64,000 nt of DNA from Prochlorococcus sp. AG-673-L20 (GTDB taxonomy: Bacteria; Cyanobacteriota; Cyanobacteriia; PCC-6307; Cyanobiaceae), in assembly GCA_003211135.1 (NCBI GenBank), contig QCTN01000005.1:1-64000 (forward strand), written 5' to 3'. Under the pieces are notes generated by a model that saw only the letters and a list, made by a program, of their open reading frames with translations, searched no databases and was not told the origin of the DNA. This document shows, one piece after another, positions 46,289-55,241 of the stretch. Positions within the stretch are counted from its first letter, which is position 1. The number at the start of each line of letters is the position of its first letter. The position numbers were made by a program, and so were the translations under genes.

Positions 46289-47308
46289 TTATGCTGCTTT
46301 TTGATGAGTGGTCATTACTCTAAGTTTTAATATTGCCTTTGCTTCTAGTTGCCTAACTCTTTCTCGAGACACATTTATTTGTCTTCCGATTTCAGCTAGT
46401 GTAAGAGGCTCTTCCCCGTCTAAGCCGAATCTAAGCTTCATGATTTTTTGTTCTCTTTCATTTAGTTGTGTAAGCCAAGTTCCTAAATGTTCTTTTTGGA
46501 TAGTTCTATCCATTCCTTCCATAGGCTCTTCTCCATTCGGATCGGGAATAAGTTCACCTAGAGTACTACGATCTTCTTCTCCTCTAGCGTGAGCATCAAG
46601 AGATGCGCATGGAGCACTTTGAGAGATTAAGTCTTCTAAATCTTTTTGTTCAATTCCCATTGCATTTGCCATTTCTAATCTGGTTGGCTGCCTTCCAGAT
46701 TTTTGAGATAATTCTCTAGAAACTCTCCTCATTTTGGATAGCTTTTCACTGATATGAATTGGCAATCGGATTGTTCTAGCACTGTTATCAATAGCTCTTG
46801 TCATTCCTTGTCTAATCCACCAATAAGCATAAGTTGAAAATTTATATCCCATCGCAGGATCAAATTTATCAACAGCTCTTTCTAAGCCTATGGCACCTTC
46901 CTGTACCAAGTCTAATAACTCTAAACCTTGATTTTGATACTTCTTGGCAACAGACACTACAAGCCTTAAATTGGCTGACATCATTCTATCTCTAGCTCTT
47001 TTCCCAATTTTAATTAGGCGAAGATTTTGTGATGATCTTTCTATTTCAGGAATATCTAGCATTTTTTTCATGTTTTGAACATGATGTGCTAGCTCTATTT
47101 CTTCTGCTGCTGTAAGAAGAGGAACTCTTCCAATACTGCTTAGGTAATAACCTATAGAATCTGAAGCGAGTCTTGCAGATTTTTTTTGGCTTTGTTTAGC
47201 AGTTAAGCTCGATTTTGTCTTGCGAGTCTTGCCCGCAGTGTTTGGTAATCTAGGTTCTTCATTTTTCTTTTTTGAAGAACTATTTCCAGATTCCAGAAGG
47301 ATCCCCAT
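46289..47308 (-). CDS. RNA polymerase sigma factor, sigma-70 group 2-like
   Basis: A 339-residue sigma factor with a basic N-terminal tail of about 50 residues in place of a long region 1.1. Region 1.2 starts SIGYYLSSIGRVPLLT; region 2 has RMMSANLRLVVSVAKKY, DLVQEGAIGLERAVDKFD and FSTYAYWWIRQGMTRAI for -10 binding and melting. Region 3 and region 4 with helix-turn-helix LTLAEIGRQINVSRERVRQL for -35 contact follow. It is a cyanobacterial alternative (group 2) factor rather than the principal one, by size. ATG 47308 is preferred to GTG one codon upstream. Confidence 0.88.
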   Translation of the reverse strand: MGILLESGNSSSKKKNEEPRLPNTAGKTRKTKSSLTAKQSQKKSARLASDSIGYYLSSIGRVPLLTAAEEIELAHHVQNMKKMLDIPEIERSSQNLRLIKIGKRARDRMMSANLRLVVSVAKKYQNQGLELLDLVQEGAIGLERAVDKFDPAMGYKFSTYAYWWIRQGMTRAIDNSARTIRLPIHISEKLSKMRRVSRELSQKSGRQPTRLEMANAMGIEQKDLEDLISQSAPCASLDAHARGEEDRSTLGELIPDPNGEEPMEGMDRTIQKEHLGTWLTQLNEREQKIMKLRFGLDGEEPLTLAEIGRQINVSRERVRQLEAKAILKLRVMTTHQKAA

Positions 47309-47514
47309 CACCCTGGCCTCTTTAAATGGATTTTTTAGAAAGCTAGCACTGAAATCAAGATAAAAACTACTTTTGCGTTGAAACTTTAAAGACCAAACAA
47401 AGGAATTTTATTAATATTTCTCTAAAACAACTGATATGATTGGATTTTATGCAAATATAAAATATTTAACAATATTAAGTAATTTTTTTAAATGTTATAA
47501 AAATCAATTATTTT
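47309..47514. other. 206-base spacer between ppk and the sigma gene
   Basis: Very AT-rich spacer. It must hold the sigma gene promoter and the ppk transcript end. I see no clear hairpin-plus-T terminator, no RNA gene and no convincing short reading frame; a plus-strand frame beginning at 47436 runs antisense through the ppk end and is not credible. Confidence 0.5.
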
Positions 47515-49602
47515 TTAATCTTTTATTAGATCAAGTTGAGAGCGATTTGAGTCTGATTGTTCTCTTTTTTTTTGATAAATCCCATCTTTATTCATTATCC
47601 AGGAGTAATAATTATCACCAATGTATGTTTGTAAAAGATCATATAACTGAGATTTTAATTTTAGGTCTTCTATTGGTGTAACGGCTTCTATTCTTCTGTC
47701 TAAATTTCTTCTCATCCAGTCTGCACTGCCAATAAAAACTTCCGTATTATTGTTATTGTAAAACCAAAAAATTCTAGAATGTTCAAGAAAATGTCCAATA
47801 ATGCTTGTAACCGTAATATTTTCACTCAAATTCCTTCTTTGAGGATATAAACAACAAATCCCTCTTATAATTAAGTGAATTTTTACTCCTGCTTGAGAAG
47901 CTAAATAAAGTAATTCAATAATTTCTGGATCTACTAATGAATTCATTTTTGCAATAATTTCCCCTTTTTTACCTTTTTTTGCATTTTCAATTTCTCTATT
48001 TATTAAAAAGACAAATTTTTTTCTTAATGATGTTGGGGATACTAATAATTTCTGATAAGTTTTTTGTTTTGAGAACCCTGATAAGTAATTAAATAGTTCA
48101 ATCAAATCAGATGAGATATCAGGATCCGTTGAAAGAAGTCCTATATCTGTATAAAAGCGAGAAGTATTTGAATTGTAATTTCCAGTTCCGATATGAAAAT
48201 AATTTCTTAATCTTCCTTTTTCTTTTCTAACCACTAACGCAATCTTTGTATGTGTTTTAAAACCTAGTATTCCATAAACGACATGAACACCAGCCTGCTC
48301 AAGCTGTTTTGCCCATTGGATGTTGTTATCTTCATCAAATCTTGCTTTGAGCTCAACAAGAGTCATTACCTCTTTCCCATTTTCTGCTGCTCTCATTAAA
48401 GCTTCAATAATTGGAGAATCCTTTGAAACTCTATAAAGAGTAATTTTAATAGCTAATACCAGGGGGTCGTCAGCAGCTTTATTGATAAATTCTTCGACAG
48501 AGGTCTTGAATAAGTCATATGGGTGATGAAGAAGTATATTCTGTTTCCTAAGAATGCTGAAAATAGAGTTAAAGTTTTGAACCTTTGGAGAATCTAATGA
48601 TTTTAATAACGGATGTGTTTCTCCAATTAATAAATTTTTTTTTAAATCCTCGCGATTAATTTTTGTGAGATAATTTAAATCATCAAGTCCTAATAAGCTT
48701 TTGCAAAAATAAATGTATTCTTCTGTTATTTCAATGCTTTCGATTAGTAACTTTAAAATGTTATTTGGTATATTTTCCTCTACTTCTAATCTAACTACAT
48801 CTCCCCCTAATCTTCTTTTTTGCAAGCTTTGTTCTACGGCAAGAAGTAAGTCGTCAGCTTCAAGTTCTTTTAACTCTAAATCTGCGTCTCTTGTTACTCT
48901 AAAAAAAGAATAATTTAAGCATTCCATCCCATTAAATAAGCTATTGATATTGTTTCCAATTAAGTCTTCAACAGTTATAAAAAAATGATTCTTTTCATCG
49001 TCATTTTCAATAATTTCATTGGGAATGAGAATAAATCTGCCGATATTTTTTGTCGGGATTTTAATTCTTACAAATTGATTTTTAGACTCTTCTCCATCAT
49101 TAATTAGAGCAGCTAAGTTAAGACTTAGATTACTTATAAAGGGGAATGGGTGTGCAGGATCAACAACTAATGGAGTTAATAATGGAAAAATTGACGATAG
49201 AAAATAGTTATTACACCAATTTTTTTGATTTTCATTAAGTTCCCGATGCTGTTTTATGAAAATTCCTTTTTTTCTAAGCTCATCTTTTAATTCATTATTA
49301 ACAAAGTTTTCTTGTAGGGTTGTGAGGTTTTTTACTTCTTTGTTTATTTTTTTAAGTTGTTCTTTAGGAGTTAATCCATCAATACTTTTTTTTCTAATTC
49401 CAGCTTCAACTTGGGCTTTTAATGATGCAACTCTAACCATAAAAAATTCATCAAGATTATTACTAAAAATTGAAAAAAATTTAATTTTATCTAGTACTTT
49501 ATAATCTTTTTCCATTCCAGTAAGAAGAACTCTTTTATTAAAGTCAATCCAACTTAATTCTCTATTAATAAATTTATTTTGATCAAATCTTTTATTATTC
49601 AT
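47515..49602 (-). CDS. ppk: Polyphosphate kinase 1
   Basis: Reversible synthesis of polyphosphate from ATP, relevant to phosphate storage in oligotrophic seas. 695 residues, normal for PPK1. The N-terminal domain starts NRELSWIDFNKRVL. The PLD-like core has the autophosphorylated His in AGVHVVYGILGFKTHTK, HIGTGNYNSNTSRFYTD, the second His region HLEHSRIFWF and GSADWMRRNLDRRIE. It follows the MFS gene by 6 bases on the same strand. Confidence 0.97.
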   Translation of the reverse strand: MNNKRFDQNKFINRELSWIDFNKRVLLTGMEKDYKVLDKIKFFSIFSNNLDEFFMVRVASLKAQVEAGIRKKSIDGLTPKEQLKKINKEVKNLTTLQENFVNNELKDELRKKGIFIKQHRELNENQKNWCNNYFLSSIFPLLTPLVVDPAHPFPFISNLSLNLAALINDGEESKNQFVRIKIPTKNIGRFILIPNEIIENDDEKNHFFITVEDLIGNNINSLFNGMECLNYSFFRVTRDADLELKELEADDLLLAVEQSLQKRRLGGDVVRLEVEENIPNNILKLLIESIEITEEYIYFCKSLLGLDDLNYLTKINREDLKKNLLIGETHPLLKSLDSPKVQNFNSIFSILRKQNILLHHPYDLFKTSVEEFINKAADDPLVLAIKITLYRVSKDSPIIEALMRAAENGKEVMTLVELKARFDEDNNIQWAKQLEQAGVHVVYGILGFKTHTKIALVVRKEKGRLRNYFHIGTGNYNSNTSRFYTDIGLLSTDPDISSDLIELFNYLSGFSKQKTYQKLLVSPTSLRKKFVFLINREIENAKKGKKGEIIAKMNSLVDPEIIELLYLASQAGVKIHLIIRGICCLYPQRRNLSENITVTSIIGHFLEHSRIFWFYNNNNTEVFIGSADWMRRNLDRRIEAVTPIEDLKLKSQLYDLLQTYIGDNYYSWIMNKDGIYQKKREQSDSNRSQLDLIKD

Positions 49603-49608
49603 ACGAAT

Positions 49609-50895
49609 TTATAAATTTCTTTGTACTACTTTAACTTTTTTTGGAATGTCGCTTCCTGCTATAAGCCAAATCATTAAAGATAATATTAAACCTCCTGCAA
49701 CAAAGGGACTCCTAGGACCAAAATATTCGTATACATTCCCCGCTAAAATATACCCTAATACGCTACCAAGGCTTTGCAATCCTTGAAGGTTACTTAGTAT
49801 GGATCCTTGATTGTTCATATCAATTTTTTTTGAAATTAGCGCTCGAATTGTAGGAGTTATTAAGCCTGCTCCTATAGCTAGAAATGAGACAGCTAAGTAT
49901 ATATAAGCACCTGAATTTTTTTCTGGAAATGTAATGAGAAGGAAACATGCAGAAAGGATAAAACCACTTCCCATAAGTGTTAATTTTAATTCTCCAAATT
50001 TCTTTACTAAGGGTCCAATTAAACCACCTTGAACAATAATCGCTATTATGCCAACAACAACTAATGGTCCATTTGAGGCTTTAATAGTCCATTCTTGTGA
50101 GTCTTGTAAAAAAAATACAAGAATGGTTGTTAATCCAGTGAATGCGATGAAGTATATGAAGAATGCAAGTGAAAGTCTTTTGATTTTATTATCTTTGAAA
50201 ACCTTAAAAAGACCTTTAAGTGGATTTGATCTAGATTTGTTATTTAAATTGAAAGAAGTAGTCTGTGGTTTAGTCTCGGGTAAATAAAATATAACTAGTA
50301 ATAAGTTAATAAACGGAATAATAGTCGCTATTAAAACAGGAATTAAATAACCATTATTTGAATTTGTCGTAAATATTAAAACAGCTGACGGTCCCAGAAG
50401 AAAACTTAACCCAAAAGCAACACCTATTAAACCGAAAGTTTTTGCTCTGTTTTCAGGAGTGGAAATATCTGCAAGGACAGTTGTTGCAGTTGCAACAGTA
50501 CCTCCACTTATTCCATCAATTAATCTCGCTGTGAATAGTAAATATATAGGTAGTAGTGATGATGTGCCTAGAAGAATATAACTTTTTGACCAATCAAAAA
50601 GAACAGTGAAGGAAAGTATAGAAATACCAAGAATTGATCCTAAAATGCAGGTTATCATTACAGGTCTTCTTCCGAATTTATCACTAAAGAGACCTATCGA
50701 AGGTGATGCTATAAATTGAGCTAGTGAATATGTACAAGATATGTAAGCAAATATGCTCGCGCTGCTAATATACTGCCTTACAAATCCTGGTAGAAGGCCA
50801 AGAAGTATACTTTCACTCATTCTGTCATTGAGGAGAGTGAAAAAAGAGGCTAAAAGAATCCGTTTTTGACCTTTGTTTTCAGAATTTTTTTTCAA
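49609..50895 (-). CDS. MFS transporter, drug-efflux-like
   Basis: Major facilitator protein of 428 residues with about twelve hydrophobic helices. The loop 2-3 motif reads IGLFSDKFGRRPVM near 70, as in DHA1-type antiporters; LIDGISGGTVATATTVLADI and FGLIGVAFGLSFLLGP resemble the TetA group. The substrate is not known. The start is TTG at 50895; no in-frame ATG precedes it. It is divergent from cobA by 46 bases and runs into ppk with a 6-base gap. Confidence 0.85.
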   Translation of the reverse strand: MKKNSENKGQKRILLASFFTLLNDRMSESILLGLLPGFVRQYISSASIFAYISCTYSLAQFIASPSIGLFSDKFGRRPVMITCILGSILGISILSFTVLFDWSKSYILLGTSSLLPIYLLFTARLIDGISGGTVATATTVLADISTPENRAKTFGLIGVAFGLSFLLGPSAVLIFTTNSNNGYLIPVLIATIIPFINLLLVIFYLPETKPQTTSFNLNNKSRSNPLKGLFKVFKDNKIKRLSLAFFIYFIAFTGLTTILVFFLQDSQEWTIKASNGPLVVVGIIAIIVQGGLIGPLVKKFGELKLTLMGSGFILSACFLLITFPEKNSGAYIYLAVSFLAIGAGLITPTIRALISKKIDMNNQGSILSNLQGLQSLGSVLGYILAGNVYEYFGPRSPFVAGGLILSLMIWLIAGSDIPKKVKVVQRNL

Positions 50896-50941
50896 GATAA
50901 ATATAGCAACTTCATAGGTACATCTATTACCATACTCTTTA

Positions 50942-51727
50942 ATGGAGATTAACGTGCCCGGTATAGTTTATTTAGTTGGAGCAGGTCCTGGTGACCCTGA
51001 GCTTCTAACTTTAAAAGCTTTACGACTTATCAAAAGTTGTGATGCTTTGGTTCATGATGCGTTAGTTTCTGCTGAAATAATAAAGGAAATTAATAAGAAT
51101 ACTGAAATATTTAATGTAGGCAAAAGAGCTGGGTTGTGTTCCGTTCCTCAAGCTGATACTAATTCCCTTATTGTAAAATTAGCAAAAGAAGGAAAGAATG
51201 TTGTAAGACTGAAAGGAGGTGATCCTTTTGTTTTTTCACGAGGTGGTGAAGAAGTATCTTTTTTAGAAAAAAATGGAATTTCAGTTGAAATTGTGCCTGG
51301 GATAACTTCAGGAATAGCTGCTCCTTCAAATTTTGGGATCCCATTAACTCATCGAGAAGCAGGTAGCTCTATAACTTTTGTCACTGGACATGAAGATATT
51401 AATAAAAACAAAAAGACTGTTAATTGGAAAATGTTAGCTAAATCATCTGACGGTTTAGTAATTTATATGGGTATGAGAAATATAGAATTTATTGTCAACG
51501 AATTACTTATAGGCGGTTTGGATGAGAATACTAAATGTGCTGTTATTCAAGAAGCAACTTTGCATAATCAAAAATGTTTAATTTCAGAATTAAAGAATTT
51601 AGTAGAGACAATTAGTAATAAAGGTTTCACTTCACCATCAATTGTTGTAATTGGAAGTATCGTTGATTTTAAAGTTAATAACTATATCAATAATCTATCT
51701 GATGCTTCTTTGCCATACAAAAAATAA
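50942..51727 (+). CDS. cobA: Uroporphyrinogen-III C-methyltransferase
   Basis: SAM-dependent double methylation of uroporphyrinogen III to precorrin-2, the branch toward siroheme and cobamides. The 261-residue protein has YLVGAGPGDPELLTLKALR at 9-27, then RLKGGDPFVFSRGGEE, the VPGITSGIAAPSNFGIPLTHR loop and YMGMRN. It is a stand-alone methyltransferase without CysG-type fused domains. It converges with pabC with two bases between the stops. The product supports the cobamide used by QueG. Confidence 0.95.
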   Translation: MEINVPGIVYLVGAGPGDPELLTLKALRLIKSCDALVHDALVSAEIIKEINKNTEIFNVGKRAGLCSVPQADTNSLIVKLAKEGKNVVRLKGGDPFVFSRGGEEVSFLEKNGISVEIVPGITSGIAAPSNFGIPLTHREAGSSITFVTGHEDINKNKKTVNWKMLAKSSDGLVIYMGMRNIEFIVNELLIGGLDENTKCAVIQEATLHNQKCLISELKNLVETISNKGFTSPSIVVIGSIVDFKVNNYINNLSDASLPYKK

Positions 51728-51729
51728 TC

Positions 51730-52557
51730 TTACTTATATAACAATTTCCAGAAATACTTTGGATTAAAAGTTGTTATAAATTCTATATTATTTACTCTAT
51801 TAATTTGCCTGCAAGATAAGCTATTAATTGCAATTAAAATATCATCTTTATAAAATTTAGGTAAGATTAATTCCTCTTTTATTATTTCTAATTTTAATGC
51901 TTTTTTAACCATAATTCCCTGAAGACATCCACTCTCTTTTCTTGGTGTTATCCATCTATTATTTCTTTTAAGTAAGATGTTAAAAGTACTGCCGCAACAT
52001 AATTCATTAGCTGTATTTAACATTAAACAGTCATCAAATAATTTTTTATTAGCTTCTATTAGTACTTGTATTGATTGATTATATGAAAAAGTTTTACATT
52101 GATTAATTAAACTATATTGATTTCTTTTTTCTGTTTTACTAATAAATGCACTTATTGGAGAAAAATTAGGTGTGATAAGATAAAATTCAATCCATAAATT
52201 ATTTTTATAATTCTCCTGTTGATTTTTATTAACTCTAATTGATCTGTCTGTATTCAAACCTCTGCTGTAATTTATTCTAATTGATCCTAATTGATGGTCT
52301 TTAAGAGATAATTTTTTAATACCTAGACTAATAACCTCTTTTAAATATGATTTATTAATATTCAAACTCATATTTAAAATATTACTGCTATTTTCTAGTC
52401 TTTGAATATGATCGTCTATCAAAATAGCATTATTATTTTTTATTAAAACAGTTTCGAATATTCCATCTCCAAACTTTAGACCTCTATCATTTGCTGGTAT
52501 ATAAATATTTTCTATATCTAGCCATTTATCTTTATGCCAACCTATACTCAGTTTCAT
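51730..52557 (-). CDS. pabC: Aminodeoxychorismate lyase-like class IV aminotransferase
   Basis: PLP lyase releasing p-aminobenzoate and pyruvate from aminodeoxychorismate for folate. From ATG 52557 it has 275 residues: KFGDGIFETVLI near 28-39, PLP lysine K155 in QCKTFSYNQ, and an LNTANELCCGSTFNI turn for cofactor phosphate. The ATG overlaps the pabB stop as ATGA, a strong functional hint. A branched-chain or D-alanine aminotransferase is possible by fold but unlikely given this neighbour. Confidence 0.88.
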   Translation of the reverse strand: MKLSIGWHKDKWLDIENIYIPANDRGLKFGDGIFETVLIKNNNAILIDDHIQRLENSSNILNMSLNINKSYLKEVISLGIKKLSLKDHQLGSIRINYSRGLNTDRSIRVNKNQQENYKNNLWIEFYLITPNFSPISAFISKTEKRNQYSLINQCKTFSYNQSIQVLIEANKKLFDDCLMLNTANELCCGSTFNILLKRNNRWITPRKESGCLQGIMVKKALKLEIIKEELILPKFYKDDILIAINSLSCRQINRVNNIEFITTFNPKYFWKLLYK

Positions 52558-53873
52558 TTTAATGAATCTATTAAAGGCAAAAGTTTCCACTTTAGTTCTT
52601 CTGTTTCATTTTGAAGATCAGAATCACTAACTATTCCGCAACCAGCAGATATATTTATTTTTTTATTTTTGACTATAAATGATCTTATCAATATATTACT
52701 ATCAAACTCTCCATTCCAGTCAACTTTGATGAAGGATCCACAGTAAGCCTCTCTTCCGTATTTTTCTACTTCATATAGCCTTTGGCACGAACGTAATTTT
52801 GGAGCCCCAGTTATTGAGCCTCCTGGCCAGCAAGCAATTAGCAAGTCAACCCAACTTTTATCCTTTTTTAGTTTTCCTCTAATTACGGATGTAAGATGAT
52901 GTACTTTTAAGTAACTCTCAAGTTTTAATATTTGTGGAACCTCAATACTTCCTATTTCGCATACTTTGCTTAAATCGTTTCTTAAGAGGTCCACAATCAT
53001 AATATTTTCAGCTCTATCTTTTTCATTAGTTATTAAATCTATGGCATTTAATGCATCTTGATTTTTATCTTGGTGCCTGCATCTTGTGCCTTTGATAGGT
53101 CTTGATTCGACATATCCTTCTTTGTCTATTTTTAAAAATCTTTCTGGTGAAGTTGATAAAACTGCTTCATTGATTCCTTTTGAGTTATTTATTATTATCC
53201 CTCCAAAAGGGGCTTGCAATTTCCTTCTTATTTTTGAGTATATGCTTAAAGAACTATAAGTTTCTAAAGCTTTAACCTCACATTGTGTTGTTAGATTTGC
53301 TTGAAAAATGTCCCCTATAGATATTAATTTTTTAATTTTTAAAATATTTTCTTGAAATTCGTTGGTTATTTCTTTTAAATTAATTTTCGAAAAATCAAAT
53401 TTCAGATTATTTTTAATTAAATTCTTTTCTGTTTCACCATTAATATTAAAAATTATTTTTTCAAATTTATTTAATTCATCAGAACTAGTTCCCTCAAGAA
53501 TTATTTCATTAGAAACTAGATTAAATTTAATAATTGGATCATATGATGCAATCCATAAGGTCGATATTTCATTATTCTTCCACGGATTTTTTGGCTCGAT
53601 GTAAGCACCCGCCTCAAAGTTTAACCATCCAATCCAAAATCCTTTATCAATGTTTTTTAATTTAAAAAATGGATTATTATCGATATTTAAATTATTTATA
53701 TCTCTTGAGCAAATAATTTCTTTTGGGTTTACTCCTAAAATTGACCATTTTCCATTATCTTTTCCATCACTATCTAACCAAGATAATCCATGGTCTCCAA
53801 ATTTTAATGCAAAATGATTAGCTATTAATTCTGGGTCAATCCACTTAGATAATTTTTTTGTCTTAATTCTCAT
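52554..53873 (-). CDS. pabB: Aminodeoxychorismate synthase component I
   Basis: Converts chorismate and ammonia to 4-amino-4-deoxychorismate. The 439-residue chorismate-binding protein has ISIGDIFQANLTTQ, catalytic lysine in ESRPIKGTRCRH, AENIMIVDLLRNDLSKVC, VHHLTSVIRG and WPGGSITGAPKLRSCQ. PIKGT and the missing glutaminase domain favour PabB over TrpE. It overlaps pabC by 4 bases and queC by 11 bases. The partner PabA is not in the window. Confidence 0.92.
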   Translation of the reverse strand: MRIKTKKLSKWIDPELIANHFALKFGDHGLSWLDSDGKDNGKWSILGVNPKEIICSRDINNLNIDNNPFFKLKNIDKGFWIGWLNFEAGAYIEPKNPWKNNEISTLWIASYDPIIKFNLVSNEIILEGTSSDELNKFEKIIFNINGETEKNLIKNNLKFDFSKINLKEITNEFQENILKIKKLISIGDIFQANLTTQCEVKALETYSSLSIYSKIRRKLQAPFGGIIINNSKGINEAVLSTSPERFLKIDKEGYVESRPIKGTRCRHQDKNQDALNAIDLITNEKDRAENIMIVDLLRNDLSKVCEIGSIEVPQILKLESYLKVHHLTSVIRGKLKKDKSWVDLLIACWPGGSITGAPKLRSCQRLYEVEKYGREAYCGSFIKVDWNGEFDSNILIRSFIVKNKKINISAGCGIVSDSDLQNETEELKWKLLPLIDSLK

Positions 53874-54537
53874 TTTTTTTTATTTGCCATTTCTTGTAGG
53901 CTGATTGTCTAATTCTGCAACTATCACATTTTCCACATGGCTCTAAATTTCCTGAATAACAACTCCATGTTTTTTCTAGAGGAACATTATTATCAAAAGC
54001 TAATTGAATAATATCTTCTTTATTTAAATCTAGTAAAGGTGTCCAAAGTTTAATTGGATTTTTTTCTCTTCCACGTTTGTTAGCAAGATTAGCTAATTCT
54101 TGAAACTTTTTAATATAATCAGGTCTGCAATCAGGATAACCAGAATAATCTAATGCATTAACTCCTAAACCTATTAAATCAGCATTTATTGCTTCAGCAT
54201 AACTTAACGCAACAGAAATAAAGATTGTATTTCTTCCAGGTACATAGGTGTTGGGAATTGTATTTTGCTGTATACCATCAATAGGTAAATCTTTTTTTAT
54301 ATCTGTAAGAGAAGATCCGCCCCACAATGATAAATCAAGCTTTACTATTTTGAATTCCTCTATTTCAAAGTGCTTGGCTATTGTTAACGCGTAATCTAAT
54401 TCTTTTTTATGTCTTTGTCCGTAATCGAAAGATAAGCCAAATATTTTAGCTTTGGACGCTTTTGCTAAGCCTGTAACAGTAGAAGAATCTAACCCTCCTG
54501 ATAATAAAATTACTGCAGATTTATTTTTTAAATTCAT
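53863..54537 (-). CDS. queC: 7-cyano-7-deazaguanine synthase
   Basis: Turns 7-carboxy-7-deazaguanine into preQ0 with ATP and ammonia in queuosine synthesis. 224 residues. The ATP PP-loop is SGGLDSS at 13-19; the zinc site has C193, C201, C204 and C207 in CYSGNLEPCGKCDSC. It lies 5 bases downstream of queE on the same strand and overlaps pabB by 11 bases. Confidence 0.96.
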   Translation of the reverse strand: MNLKNKSAVILLSGGLDSSTVTGLAKASKAKIFGLSFDYGQRHKKELDYALTIAKHFEIEEFKIVKLDLSLWGGSSLTDIKKDLPIDGIQQNTIPNTYVPGRNTIFISVALSYAEAINADLIGLGVNALDYSGYPDCRPDYIKKFQELANLANKRGREKNPIKLWTPLLDLNKEDIIQLAFDNNVPLEKTWSCYSGNLEPCGKCDSCRIRQSAYKKWQIKKNEN

Positions 54538-54542
54538 ATAAA

Positions 54543-55214
54543 CTATCTAATCTTTAAGTATTTATGTGTTTGAAGACTTAAGTTCCATTCAGGATTTTTT
54601 TTAACAAAATCAATTGTAAGTGAAAACCCATTAATGTTTTGCCATGCGGGTTGTAAATAATATTTTTTATCTAATTTATAAAAGTTACCTTTTGATGATA
54701 TTTTTTTATATATGTTCATTATTTCTTGCTTTATATCAATTGCAAAATCAATATCTTTTTGATCGTTGATAATTATTTTTAATTCATTACAATTTTTCAA
54801 AAAATAAGTTTTGGGGGGTAAATGTCTTTTTGGAGATAAAGTAATCCAATCATAATTACCTGACATTTTGTTTACGCCACTTGTTTCAATATGAATCTTG
54901 ATTGGGTTTAGATTTTTTGCGGAAGTTTCTTTATTTATAGCTTGGCACAAATTATCTAAATTATGATGTAAAGGCTCACCACCAGTGATAACTAAAAAAG
55001 ATGCTCCTTTTTTTCGAGCCTCTTTTAATTCATCTATTATCTCTTTGATTGGTATTAGAGGGTATTTTTCTTTATTCCAAGAATGTTTAGTATCGCACCA
55101 TGAACATCCAACATTACAGCCAGCTAGTCTTACAAAAAAAGCACTTTGGCCTGTGTGATAACCCTCTCCTTGTAATGAATGAAATTTTTCTACTATTGGT
55201 AAGAAATTTGTCAT
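54543..55214 (-). CDS. queE: 7-carboxy-7-deazaguanine synthase
   Basis: Radical-SAM enzyme that contracts carboxy-tetrahydropterin to 7-carboxy-7-deazaguanine. From ATG 55214 it has 223 residues. The cluster motif CNVGCSWC (C33, C37, C40) is the CxxxCxxC pattern, preceded by FHSLQGEGYHTG; VITGGEPLHH binds SAM. An upstream TTG at 55226 is less likely. It leads queC, pabB and pabC in one overlapping run. Confidence 0.95.
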   Translation of the reverse strand: MTNFLPIVEKFHSLQGEGYHTGQSAFFVRLAGCNVGCSWCDTKHSWNKEKYPLIPIKEIIDELKEARKKGASFLVITGGEPLHHNLDNLCQAINKETSAKNLNPIKIHIETSGVNKMSGNYDWITLSPKRHLPPKTYFLKNCNELKIIINDQKDIDFAIDIKQEIMNIYKKISSKGNFYKLDKKYYLQPAWQNINGFSLTIDFVKKNPEWNLSLQTHKYLKIR

Positions 55215-55241
55215 TATTTCATTCAAGAAAAATAAATAATA

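Noticed and set aside
47436-47681. 81-codon plus-strand frame starting in the sigma/ppk spacer
   Set aside because: Most of it is antisense to the ppk C-terminus; no family features.
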